Source: QVMG01 sp032073245 (GTDB lineage Bacteria; Bacteroidota; Bacteroidia; Bacteroidales; Tannerellaceae). From it: 64,000 nt of DNA. Location: positions 62,001 to 126,000 of the forward strand of contig DAMANX010000002.1 of NCBI GenBank assembly GCA_032073245.1, written 5' to 3'. The notes under the pieces were generated by a model. It saw only the letters and a list, made by a program, of their open reading frames with translations. It was not told where the DNA came from and ran no database searches. The translations under genes and the position numbers were made by a program. Positions 42,749 through 51,717 of this stretch are shown here, one piece after another (within the stretch, counting starts at the first letter, position 1; each line of letters begins with the position of its first letter).

Positions 42749-43058
42749 CTTCAATTACCTATTTTGTATAATGATGCGAAAGTACAATATAATTGACAAT
42801 TAACAATGGAGAAACGAGGATTTTACGCTTGTTCTTTATGCACAATCGTCATATTATTATTGTTTAAAGCAATGAGTTGCTTGCCTTATTTGTGTCCGAC
42901 AACTGTCGAACAGCTGACCGACAGTTGTCGGATAGCTGTTTGACAATTGTCAGTCACCTGTCCGACAGCTGTCGGACACAAAAAAACACAACATCTTGTT
43001 CTATTAAGATAAGATGTTTATTCAATTATGATAAGGGGGGTATTGATCTTTATTGTTT
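42749..43058. other. Gap between ftsY and nspC
   Basis: 310 bp with no credible gene. It holds the palindrome cluster at 42891-42980 and AT-rich sequence upstream of ftsY. Confidence 0.5.
42891..42980. repeat. Cluster of CCGACAGCTGTCGG-type palindromes
   Basis: Outer arms 42891-42908 and 42963-42980 match at 17 of 18 positions. Inside is a perfect TCCGACAGCTGTCGGA (42961-42976), and a CCGACAACTGTCG/CGACAGTTGTCGG inverted repeat at about 42896-42932. This can fold into several alternative hairpins and may terminate nspC transcription on the minus strand. Confidence 0.65.
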
Positions 43059-44198
43059 TTAGCTCATCCGGTTTTTATAATCTGCATACTCAAACCTGCG
43101 ATAGATCACTAATTTATCGTCACGATCCCATAAAGCAAGTGTTGGATGTGGGATACCATTAAACATATTTGTTTTCACGATTGTATAGTGAATCATATCT
43201 TCAAATATCAGTTTATCACCTACTTGCAGGGGTTTGTTAAAGTACCAGTCGCCCATAAAGTCACCGCTCAGGCAACTATTTCCTCCAATACGGTAGGTGT
43301 ATTTTCCTTCTTCTTTAGAAACGGATTGACGGATTGACGGCTGATAGGGCATCTCCAGGCAATCAGGCATGTGGCAGGTAAAAGAAGCATCGATGATAGC
43401 TGTTTTTATACCATGATTCTCGACCACATCAACTACTGTTGTCAATAGAAATCCTGTTTGCCAGGCAAAAGCGCTGCCGGGTTCCATGATGATCTCCAGA
43501 TTAGGATATTTAGCCTTAAAGTTTTTCAGGACGGATATAAGGTGCTCCACATCATACCCCTTGCGGGTCATCAGATGCCCCCCACCCATGTTTAGCCATT
43601 TGATATGCGGAAGAAAGCGTCCGAAGCGTTTCTCTACTTCTTCCAATGTTCTTTCCAGATCGTAGGAACTCGATTCGCATAAAGTATGGAAGTGTAAACC
43701 TTCAACCCCTTCCGGAAGTTTCTCTCCCAGCAGGTCGCTGATAATCCCCATGCGGGAGCCGGGGGCAGTCGGATTATAAAGATCTGTTTCGACAACCGAA
43801 TATTCAGGATTAATACGTAATCCACAGGATATTTTATTCCCATCTTTCTTTACCATCGGATAAAAACGCTCGAATTGAGAAAGGGAATTAAAGGTTACAT
43901 GGCTACTGTACTTGAGAATGGTTGGGAAATCACTTTCTGTATATGCCGGAGAATAGGTATGAGCCGGGCTTTTCATTTCTTCCCATGCCAATTGTGCTTC
44001 ATAGATGGAACTGGCTGTTGAATAGGGTATATATTCACGAATGATAGGAAAAGATTTCCATAAGGCAAAAGCTTTAAAAGCAAGGATTATATTTACTCCT
44101 GCACGTTCTTTTACGCTTTTAATCAGAGCCAGGTTATTGCGTAACAACCTTTCTTCCATTACATAACAAGGAGATGGTATGTTGTCTAATTTGATCAT
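43059..44198 (-). CDS. nspC: Carboxynorspermidine decarboxylase NspC
   Basis: PLP enzyme (379 aa, alanine-racemase fold) decarboxylating carboxyspermidine or carboxynorspermidine in polyamine synthesis. The PLP lysine is probably K42 in IILAFKAFALWKSF. Family motifs include FHTLCESSSYDLERTLEEVE, NMGGGHLMTRKGYD and EPGSAFAWQTGFLL. Length is standard. The partner carboxyspermidine dehydrogenase is not in this window. A MITE-like repeat lies directly upstream (44248-44355). Confidence 0.94.
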   Translation of the reverse strand: MIKLDNIPSPCYVMEERLLRNNLALIKSVKERAGVNIILAFKAFALWKSFPIIREYIPYSTASSIYEAQLAWEEMKSPAHTYSPAYTESDFPTILKYSSHVTFNSLSQFERFYPMVKKDGNKISCGLRINPEYSVVETDLYNPTAPGSRMGIISDLLGEKLPEGVEGLHFHTLCESSSYDLERTLEEVEKRFGRFLPHIKWLNMGGGHLMTRKGYDVEHLISVLKNFKAKYPNLEIIMEPGSAFAWQTGFLLTTVVDVVENHGIKTAIIDASFTCHMPDCLEMPYQPSIRQSVSKEEGKYTYRIGGNSCLSGDFMGDWYFNKPLQVGDKLIFEDMIHYTIVKTNMFNGIPHPTLALWDRDDKLVIYRRFEYADYKNRMS

Positions 44199-44247
44199 AT
44201 TGCATTTAATTTAATTCTCTTTAATCCTCTTTAATCCTTCGAAAAGA

Positions 44248-44355
44248 ATAGTGACAATGGTAGAGACAAGGCTTGCCTTGTCTCCGGATCCCACAGGAAT
44301 CAATTTATTTGTCAATGTAGACAAGGCAAGCCTTGTCTCTACCACCGTCACTATT
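44248..44355. repeat. MITE-like inverted-repeat element, copy 2
   Basis: 108 bp. The left arm 44248-44284 and the right arm 44317-44355 carry AGAGACAAGGCTTGCCTTGT and its complement, flanked by AATAGTGAC. A 32-bp centre separates them. It is related to copy 1 at 6839-6976 (GAGACAGGGCTTGCCC core). It lies between nspC and the FAD oxidoreductase gene. Confidence 0.7.
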
Positions 44356-44405
44356 ATCTTTATATAATAAGGCAATCTTAATCAACGTTTTATATTGATT
44401 ATATG

Positions 44406-45995
44406 TTAATTTACATTCATGTATACTGCTCCTACCGCCTCGGCACAACGCTCTCCATCGATAGCTGCTGAAACGATTCCACCTGCATAACCGGCTCCTT
44501 CTCCACAAGGGAAAAGGCCTTTGACGGTTATATGCTGATATGTTTCCCTGTCGCGCAGTATACGTATTGGAGATGATGTACGTGTTTCAACACCAATCAT
44601 TAATGCTTCGTTGGTCAGAAAACCTTTGGACGCGTTGCCGAAATGCCGGAAACCATCCCGAAGACGAGATGTAATAAACTCAGGCATCCAGAAATGTAAG
44701 GGAGATGCAAGCAACCCGGGTGTATAAGAACTGACCGGCAAATCAAAGGAATTCTTTTTTTGCACAAAATCCTGCATAAGTTGTGCCGGTGCTGTTTGCT
44801 TACGGCCTCCGTTTAGCCAGCTTAGCTCTTCCAATCGTTCCTGAAAAGCCATCAAAGCAAGGGGAGAATCAGGCGCAACCTTTATCTCTTCATTTTTCAT
44901 CAATTCTGGATAATCTTGCGGGCGTATCTCGACAACCATACCCGAGTTTGCCCATTGAGAACCCCGATTAGACGGCGACATTCCATTTACAACTACCTGA
45001 TTAGGGCCACTGGCTGCCGGAACAACAAAACCTCCCGGACACATACAGAAAGAGTATACTCCCCTTTCATTTGACTGTGTGACAAAGCTATATTCGGCAG
45101 CCGGAAGGTATTCTCCTCTTCCTTCTCTATTGTGATATTGTATTTGGTCAATTAATGCCTGAGGATGTTCCAGGCGTACACCGACTGCTATACCTTTTGC
45201 TTCAATCGGGATTTGTTGTTTGTGCAAATAATAATATACATCCCGTGCGGAATGACCGGTAGCCAGGATCACAGGGCCTTCAAAAACTTCTCCTGTATGT
45301 GATATTATTCCTTTTACCTGTTCTTTTTCAATAAGAAACTTCTCCATACGGGTTTTAAAATGTACTTCTCCACCCGAACGTATTATTTGTTCCCGCATAT
45401 TCTCAATCACACGGGGTAATTTATCCGTTCCGATATGGGGATGGGCATCTGCAAGAATTGAAGCACTGGCACCATGCTGGCAAAACACCTGAAGTATTTT
45501 GTCTACCGATCCTCTTTTCTTACTGCGAGTATATAACTTACCATCAGAGAATGCTCCTGCTCCACCTTCTCCGAAAGAATAGTTGGATTCAGGGTTTACA
45601 GTATGCTCCCGACTGATCAATGCTATATCTTTCCGGCGGTCGTGCACATTCTTTCCCCGTTCTATAATGATAGGTCGTAGGCCAAGCTCAATGAGCCTGA
45701 GAGCAGCGAATAACCCTCCCGGCCCCGCTCCTACTACAATTACCGGTTTGGCTCCGGAGACATCTTTATATTCTATGGGAGGAAATTCATTCTGTTCAGG
45801 TATCTCGTCTATATATACCCGTATTTTGAGATTTATAAAGATAGTGCGCTGGCGGGCATCGATCGAACGTTTCAGTACGCGAACAGCTGTAATATGCGTT
45901 TTATCCATTCCTGTTTCACGCATAGCTACCTGTGTCAATGCCTGTTCGTTTGCTGCCTCTTCCGGCAAAACGCGTAATTGAAATTCTTTAATCAT
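44406..45995 (-). CDS. NAD(P)/FAD-dependent oxidoreductase (COG2509-like)
   Basis: A 529-residue flavoprotein. A short N-terminal domain (about 1-85) is followed by a Rossmann FAD site PVIVVGAGPGGLFAALRL (about 84-101) and the motifs GEGGAGAFSDGKLYTRS, VILATGHSARDV and, near the C-terminus, FPCGEGAGYAGGIVSAAIDG. The family is widespread and uncharacterised; the substrate is unknown. It lies 10 bp downstream of radA on the same strand, so the two may be co-transcribed. Confidence 0.9.
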   Translation of the reverse strand: MIKEFQLRVLPEEAANEQALTQVAMRETGMDKTHITAVRVLKRSIDARQRTIFINLKIRVYIDEIPEQNEFPPIEYKDVSGAKPVIVVGAGPGGLFAALRLIELGLRPIIIERGKNVHDRRKDIALISREHTVNPESNYSFGEGGAGAFSDGKLYTRSKKRGSVDKILQVFCQHGASASILADAHPHIGTDKLPRVIENMREQIIRSGGEVHFKTRMEKFLIEKEQVKGIISHTGEVFEGPVILATGHSARDVYYYLHKQQIPIEAKGIAVGVRLEHPQALIDQIQYHNREGRGEYLPAAEYSFVTQSNERGVYSFCMCPGGFVVPAASGPNQVVVNGMSPSNRGSQWANSGMVVEIRPQDYPELMKNEEIKVAPDSPLALMAFQERLEELSWLNGGRKQTAPAQLMQDFVQKKNSFDLPVSSYTPGLLASPLHFWMPEFITSRLRDGFRHFGNASKGFLTNEALMIGVETRTSSPIRILRDRETYQHITVKGLFPCGEGAGYAGGIVSAAIDGERCAEAVGAVYMNVN

Positions 45996-46005
45996 TGCTT
46001 TTGTC

Positions 46006-47376
46006 TTAACCGAATAGCTGACGAAATGCTTCTTCTACTTTCTTTACTTGTATGATTTGTATCTTGCTTTTACTTGTATCAAAACCTTTCAGATTGTTGT
46101 GAGGTATAAGTATACGGGAGAAACCTAACTTCTCAGCTTCCAGAATACGTTGTTCAATCCGGTTAACCGGACGAATCTCACCGGAAAGCCCGACTTCTCC
46201 TGCCATACAAGTACCGGGTTCGATACTTATATCCAGGCTGGATGAAAGTATGGCACTGATAACTCCCAGGTCGATAGCCGGGTCGTTCACCTTCAGCCCT
46301 CCGGCAATATTCAGGAAGACATCTTTTTGTACAAGTTTAAAACCGGCACGCTTCTCCAATACAGCCAATAACATATTCATGCGACGCAAATCAAAACCCG
46401 TAGCACTTCTTTGTGGAGTTCCATACACTGCCGAACTAACCAATGCTTGTGTCTCAATCAGAAAAGGACGTATGCCTTCTATTGCAGCAGCAATGGCTAC
46501 TCCGCTTAATCCTTCGTGATTCTGTGTCAATAGAAGTTCAGACGGGTTACTTACCTGCCTCAAACCATTCTGACGCATCTCATAAATACCTAATTCAGCA
46601 GTACTACCAAAACGATTCTTTATACTGCGCAGAATGCGATACATATAATGTTGGTCTCCTTCAAACTGCAAAACCGTATCAACAATATGTTCCAATACTT
46701 TCGGCCCTGCTATGCTTCCTTCTTTATTGATGTGGCCAATCAATAGAACAGGTACGCCGCTTTCCTTAGCGTACTTCAATATAGCAGCACTACATTCACG
46801 TACTTGTGATACACTTCCGGGAGAAGATTCGATCATCTCCGTATATATGGTTTGAATAGAGTCGACAATCATTAAGTCAGGCTGAATATTCTGAGCTTGG
46901 ACAAATACCTGTTCAAGATTAGTTTCACACAGAATAAAGCAATTAGTATCATCCTGAGATAAACGATCGGCACGCAATTTAAGTTGTCGTCCGCTTTCTT
47001 CACCTGAAACATAAAGTGTTTTCAATTCTTTCAATCCCAATACAGACTGAAGTACCAATGTGGATTTACCAATACCAGGCTCGCCACCGATAAGGACTAA
47101 AGAACCTTTTACCAATCCTCCTCCAAGAACCCGGTTGAGTTCTTCATCATGGAGATCAATGCGAGCTTCTTCTTCAGATGTTATATCCCGAAGCAAAGTG
47201 GGCCTTTTTTTACCTGTATCTGTTATACCCGGTATCTGTCGTTTCGTGGCGGTTTCTTTTGCTACTAACTCCTCCACATAACTGTTCCATTCTCCACAGG
47301 AAGGACATTTTCCCACCCATTTAGGCGAGTCTGCACCACAGTTAGAACAGATATATACCGTTTTTGTCTTAGCCAT
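46006..47376 (-). CDS. radA: DNA repair protein RadA
   Basis: RecA-like branch-migration ATPase (456 aa) for recombination and repair. The zinc finger is C10, C13, C24, C27 (CSNCGADSPKWVGKCPSCG). Walker A is GEPGIGKST (98-106), Walker B MIVDSIQT. The RadA-specific KNRFG motif is present (IKNRFGSTAELGIYEM), with a C-terminal Lon-like domain (TGFDLRRMNMLLAVLEKRAG). All motifs are intact. Confidence 0.97.
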   Translation of the reverse strand: MAKTKTVYICSNCGADSPKWVGKCPSCGEWNSYVEELVAKETATKRQIPGITDTGKKRPTLLRDITSEEEARIDLHDEELNRVLGGGLVKGSLVLIGGEPGIGKSTLVLQSVLGLKELKTLYVSGEESGRQLKLRADRLSQDDTNCFILCETNLEQVFVQAQNIQPDLMIVDSIQTIYTEMIESSPGSVSQVRECSAAILKYAKESGVPVLLIGHINKEGSIAGPKVLEHIVDTVLQFEGDQHYMYRILRSIKNRFGSTAELGIYEMRQNGLRQVSNPSELLLTQNHEGLSGVAIAAAIEGIRPFLIETQALVSSAVYGTPQRSATGFDLRRMNMLLAVLEKRAGFKLVQKDVFLNIAGGLKVNDPAIDLGVISAILSSSLDISIEPGTCMAGEVGLSGEIRPVNRIEQRILEAEKLGFSRILIPHNNLKGFDTSKSKIQIIQVKKVEEAFRQLFG

Positions 47377-47471
47377 CTTTTTCTATTTGGGTGTAAAGGT
47401 ACAAAAAGTTATAATAGAAGGAAATGGGCAATCCATTATCAATGTATTAGATAATATGGGTATTTAAATTC

Positions 47472-47803
47472 TTCAGCTGAAAGCTGTTCTCAGTTGGCTG
47501 TAAGCCATATCCCTGAAGGGGAGCTAACTCAGCCCACCCTAAGCGAGGGAGCATGCGACCGACGCGATGGTTGGGTCTATGAATTTCGTTCATGTCCAAT
47601 GCGCGCTGAAAGTGCAGCATATCTTTATTGTCTGGTTTAATTATGTTGCACTTTCAGTGCGCCTGATAATATGTTTTTATATTATCCAACCATATATTAT
47701 AACCCAACCATCGCGTCGGTCGCATGCTCCCTCACTTAGGGTGGGCTGAGTTAGCTCCCCTTCAGGGATATGGCTTACAGCCAAATAAGAAGGCTTTCAG
47801 CCT
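47472..47803. repeat. Long inverted-repeat element, about 332 bp, non-coding
   Basis: Arms 47494-47576 and 47702-47784 (83 bp each) are complementary with one visible mismatch. A nested inverted repeat GCGCTGAAAGTGCAGCAT / ATGTTGCACTTTCAGTGCGC lies at about 47601-47662, and the ends are extended by degenerate CTGAAAGC-type sequence. There is no open frame. It occupies the gap between radA and the GH36 gene and looks like a non-autonomous mobile element or a structured repeat. Confidence 0.8.
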
Positions 47804-47822
47804 GCAATAGAATATCTGTAAT

Positions 47823-47865
47823 AAAAAACAGACTCAATAATATTAAGTTAATGAGTCTGTTTTTT
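47823..47865. terminator. Bidirectional terminator upstream-facing GH36 end
   Basis: AAAAAACAGACTCA (47823-47836) and TGAGTCTGTTTTTT (47852-47865) pair perfectly over 14 bp, giving U-tracts on both strands. It lies 24 bp past the GH36 stop codon (minus strand). Confidence 0.85.
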
Positions 47866-47888
47866 ATTAATCTGTAAAAGGAATCCTT

Positions 47889-50045
47889 TTATTTCTTAGT
47901 CAATTCCAACACATGGCTGGTGGTATGCCGACTAGACAATAGAGGAAGCCCTACTTTCATGAGGTAATCTCCTGAGAATGTCTTTTCATTGAAACGGAAA
48001 GTAGACCGGGTACCCGGTATTAAATTGATTTCTTTTACTTCATATTGTGCATCCGAATCTAAACCTTGTAGACGTACTGAATTCAGATTCTCTGCATAAC
48101 GCGGATGAATATCGAAAGCATATAATACTGCTTTATTCTTTCCTTCATCCACATACATTATAGAAGCATGATCTGTTTCATAAGGCGAAACCAGGCGATA
48201 CAGATCACCTTCAAGAATTACATTCTCCAAACGCTTGAAGTTCTTGACAGCCTCCTGGCAATAGACCTGCTCCGGCTCACTCATTTCATGGATACGGATA
48301 TCAAAACCAAGTTTACACATCATTGCTACATCAGTGCGGAACTTGATAGGTTGTTTACCCCAGGATGTTACATGAGCAGCAATACTTTTTGCAGGAAAGA
48401 AATGTTGATACCCCCACTGAATAAAGATACGCTCAACCGGATCGGTATTATCGCTGGCCCAAAATTCAGTAAAGTACTCCAAAGCTTTATAATCAGAACG
48501 GCCGCCACCACCAGAACAAAGCATCATTGGAAGGTTAGGATATTTAGCTTTCACCCGTTCCAGAACGTTATATAATCCTCGTACATGCTCAATATAGAGA
48601 TGGGATTGTTTGTCTTTCAGATAAGGGGAATAGATATTGGTAATCGGGCTATTACAATCCCATTTGAAATAAGCAATCTCCGGATATTTTGTCATAAGAT
48701 TATCCACAATACCAAATACATAATCCTGTACTTTAGGGTTGCTCAGGTCAAGCACTAACTGATGACGGAAATAATACTCATCCCGGTTAGGCAAATGAAT
48801 CACCCAGTCTTTATGCTTTTCATATAATTCACTCTTAGGATTCACCATCTCGGGTTCGATCCATATACCGAATTTAATACCTTTATCTGTCGCCGCTTTA
48901 ACAAGACGTCCTACTCCGTTGGGTAGTTTTTCTACTGTTTCTTCCCAATCACCTAAACCTTGACGGTCGCTACTACGAGGATATTTATTAGCAAACCATC
49001 CATCATCCAGAAGAAACATATCTACACCTAATTTTACAGCTTCATCCATGATACCGATTAGTTTATCTTCATCGAAATCAAAATAGGTAGCTTCCCAGTT
49101 ATTCAACAAAGTCATACGGGATTTATCACCATCTTTCAACTGGTGTTTTAAAGCCCAACGATGGAAATCACGGCTTGCTTTTCCTTTACCCTCTGAACTG
49201 TATGTGAAAACAAACTCCGGTGTACGGAATACTTCATTAGGCTGTAGAGAATATTCGGAACCATACGAATTGATTCCGGAAAGAACCCGTAGCCTGTTCA
49301 ATTGGTCTACTTCGAAAGTAAAACGGAAGTTGCCTGTCCAGTTAATTGTACCGAACAATACATCTCCGCTATTCTCTTGTGCTTCTTTATCCAATGAAAC
49401 AAGGAATATAGGAGAACAGAACATATCTGCACGGCTACCTAATTTGGTGTCGATAATCTTTTTGCCATAATCAAGCTGGCGTTCGGTCATATTTACTTCA
49501 TGTGCCCAATCTCCGGCGAATTCTGTCAGGAAATACTTGCTACTGTTTAAATGAAGTAAAGAAGAAGCATATTCATATAATATTATAGGCTTCTTTTCAT
49601 TATGTGTAATCTCTGTATATTCTTTAATTATATTCTCTTTGGCAAAAGACTCAAAAAACAATTTCACTGTAACCGGATATTTATCGTCCCGGAGTGTTAT
49701 AATTGTTTCTGTGATATTTGCATCCTTTTTGGTTTGAGTATGGGTGATATACTTCAATAAAAGAGAAGGGTTACCATCGTTATGAAGTACGCGGATTGCC
49801 GGTTGGAAATAATCCTCCATCCCATGAGTCAGATAGGCTTCCATTCCTAATGGAAGATTAGCAATATCTGCATCATACTTTAAAGGTTGGCCAAAATAAG
49901 TCTGATAAAGCCGGCCGTTTTCACCAACCTGATAGATCAGGTTAATATTCTCAGTAGCTATTTTAATCACAGTCTTTTCGTTTGCTTTTATGATACCGGG
50001 TATACATAAAAACATAATTAGGATTAATAGGTTTGTTTTCTTCAT
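47889..50045 (-). CDS. GH36 alpha-galactosidase, exported
   Basis: A 718-residue glycosidase with a signal peptide (LLILIMFLCIPGIIKA). It hydrolyses terminal alpha-galactosides such as raffinose or melibiose. The catalytic nucleophile is D463 in YFKWDCNSPI, and the acid/base is in the WASDNTDP motif (about 529-536). Family features GVDMFLLDDGWF, GIWIEPEMVNPKSELYEKHK and CSGGGGRSDY are intact. Length and layout match GH36 enzymes of Bacteroidetes, which work in the periplasm. Specificity cannot be set from the sequence. A terminator lies just downstream at 47823-47865. Confidence 0.93.
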   Translation of the reverse strand: MKKTNLLILIMFLCIPGIIKANEKTVIKIATENINLIYQVGENGRLYQTYFGQPLKYDADIANLPLGMEAYLTHGMEDYFQPAIRVLHNDGNPSLLLKYITHTQTKKDANITETIITLRDDKYPVTVKLFFESFAKENIIKEYTEITHNEKKPIILYEYASSLLHLNSSKYFLTEFAGDWAHEVNMTERQLDYGKKIIDTKLGSRADMFCSPIFLVSLDKEAQENSGDVLFGTINWTGNFRFTFEVDQLNRLRVLSGINSYGSEYSLQPNEVFRTPEFVFTYSSEGKGKASRDFHRWALKHQLKDGDKSRMTLLNNWEATYFDFDEDKLIGIMDEAVKLGVDMFLLDDGWFANKYPRSSDRQGLGDWEETVEKLPNGVGRLVKAATDKGIKFGIWIEPEMVNPKSELYEKHKDWVIHLPNRDEYYFRHQLVLDLSNPKVQDYVFGIVDNLMTKYPEIAYFKWDCNSPITNIYSPYLKDKQSHLYIEHVRGLYNVLERVKAKYPNLPMMLCSGGGGRSDYKALEYFTEFWASDNTDPVERIFIQWGYQHFFPAKSIAAHVTSWGKQPIKFRTDVAMMCKLGFDIRIHEMSEPEQVYCQEAVKNFKRLENVILEGDLYRLVSPYETDHASIMYVDEGKNKAVLYAFDIHPRYAENLNSVRLQGLDSDAQYEVKEINLIPGTRSTFRFNEKTFSGDYLMKVGLPLLSSRHTTSHVLELTKK

Positions 50046-50079
50046 GTTTTTTAATTTTAGATCAGTAATATGTTATTCT

Positions 50080-50529
50080 TTAAAAATCTTTGAAACGATA
50101 CTCTTTACCTTCACTACTCAGGACAAGAGAAGTACGGGTCTTCTTTTCTACAGTAAAAGAACGCACACCGGATTTCCAATCGGTAAAGAGAATAAAAGAA
50201 TCAACAGGAATAGCATAAGGAAGCAATTCTATACGGAAGCGATCTTCTCCTTCTTTGGTTTTTAAACCATGTGTCCAGTGATATTGCTTTTCAGCTGTAT
50301 CATAATACTGATACCTGAATAAAGTATTCTGAAAATCATACCATACCGTATCAACCGGATGTACTACTCCATCAATATCCATCACCTCTTTCAATTGCCA
50401 CTTTCCATCCAGTTCTGTATCTTTATCCTTTTCACAAGACACGAATAGAATGAATAGTGAAAAGGGAAAAATGAAAAGTAATTTTGTCCAATTCAGTCTT
50501 TTAAATACATGTATCATCTTATCTATCAT
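50080..50529 (-). CDS. Lipocalin-like lipoprotein
   Basis: A 149-residue protein. A basic and hydrophobic N-terminus ends in a lipobox-like FILFVSCEKDKD, so it is a lipoprotein. The rest is an eight-strand-like beta pattern starting DGKWQLKEV, the kind of small lipocalin-like domain common in Bacteroidales. The start may be the ATG at 50529 or the one at 50517. It follows hisB by 46 bp, and similar proteins accompany his genes in relatives, as far as I recall. No function is known. Confidence 0.7.
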   Translation of the reverse strand: MIDKMIHVFKRLNWTKLLFIFPFSLFILFVSCEKDKDTELDGKWQLKEVMDIDGVVHPVDTVWYDFQNTLFRYQYYDTAEKQYHWTHGLKTKEGEDRFRIELLPYAIPVDSFILFTDWKSGVRSFTVEKKTRTSLVLSSEGKEYRFKDF

Positions 50530-50575
50530 ACTTTATTTTTTATTGTTCACTCTTCACTTTTCATTTTACACTTCT

Positions 50576-51706
50576 TCAAAGTGTTCCTTTCGTACTTGGC
50601 AATTCATATTTATACACATCCCGTTTGATAGCCATACGAATTGCACGTGCTAACGCTTTAAATATACATTCAATCTTATGGTGTTCATTAGTTCCTTCCA
50701 CTTGTATATTTAGGTTCATTTTAGCAGAATCACTGAAGCTCTTGAAGAAGTGAAAAAACATTTCAGTAGAGACATCCCCTATCCTTTCACGGAAAAACTC
50801 GGCATTCCAGACTAACCATGGACGCCCTCCGAAATCAAGAATCACACTGGCTGCACAGTCATCCATAGGAAGGCTATATCCATAACGTTCAATTCCTCGT
50901 TTATTACCCAAAGCTTTATGTAGAGCTTCTCCTAATGCAATAGCTGTATCTTCTACTGTGTGATGCTCATCCACACGTAAATCTCCTTTAACTCTGACCG
51001 TTAAGTCCATTCCGGAATGTCGCCTTATTTGATCCAACATGTGATCCAGGAAACCAAGTCCTGTAGATATTTCCGATTTTCCCGAACCGTCAAGTTTCAA
51101 TTCTATATAGATATCAGTCTCTTTCGTTTTACGCTCTACGATAGCAGATCGTTCGCCCGCAAAAAGAAATTCCGTGATTTTATCCCAATCATCTGTTATC
51201 AATACAGGCCATAGATTACAGTGATAAGCTGTTAATTCGGCATCGACACCTTCCTCACCATGCAACCATATACCTTTTGCTTCTATATTAAGCGCTAATT
51301 CCATATCTGTCAGACGGTCACCTATTACATAACTGTTTTCGAGATCATATTCTTCAGTCATGTATTTCTTTAGCATGCCGATTCCCGGCTTCCTATTAGG
51401 AGACTTATCTTCCGGCATAGAAGGATCGATCAGGATATTATCAAAGTGAATTCCCTCACCTTCCAATGTCTTTAGGATCATGTTTTGTGCCGGCCAGAAA
51501 GTATATTCCGGGAAGGAGTCGGTACCCAAACCATCCTGATTGGTTATCATTACCAATTCCATATCAAGGTGTTTACAGATAAAATGGAGATTACGTATCA
51601 CTTTCGGATAAAACTCCAATTTCTCCAGACTATCTAATTGGTAATCTCCAGGAGGTTCCTTTACTAAAGTTCCGTCTCGGTCTACAAATAATACGCGCTT
51701 TTTCAT
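50576..51706 (-). CDS. hisB: Bifunctional histidinol-phosphatase / imidazoleglycerol-phosphate dehydratase
   Basis: Two steps of histidine synthesis in one chain (376 aa). The N-terminal HAD phosphatase has FVDRDGTLVKEP and VIGDRLTDMELAL. The C-terminal dehydratase has the metal-binding His motifs VDEHHTVEDTAIALGEAL and GTNEHHKIECIFKA. The fused form is typical of Bacteroidetes and Gammaproteobacteria. It is last in the hisG-hisD-hisC-hisB run, 11 bp after hisC. Confidence 0.96.
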   Translation of the reverse strand: MKKRVLFVDRDGTLVKEPPGDYQLDSLEKLEFYPKVIRNLHFICKHLDMELVMITNQDGLGTDSFPEYTFWPAQNMILKTLEGEGIHFDNILIDPSMPEDKSPNRKPGIGMLKKYMTEEYDLENSYVIGDRLTDMELALNIEAKGIWLHGEEGVDAELTAYHCNLWPVLITDDWDKITEFLFAGERSAIVERKTKETDIYIELKLDGSGKSEISTGLGFLDHMLDQIRRHSGMDLTVRVKGDLRVDEHHTVEDTAIALGEALHKALGNKRGIERYGYSLPMDDCAASVILDFGGRPWLVWNAEFFRERIGDVSTEMFFHFFKSFSDSAKMNLNIQVEGTNEHHKIECIFKALARAIRMAIKRDVYKYELPSTKGTL

Positions 51707-51717
51707 ACGTCCTTATT

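Noticed and set aside
44305..44508. 67-codon minus-strand frame
   Set aside because: It is formed by the MITE-like arm plus the shifted end of the FAD oxidoreductase gene.
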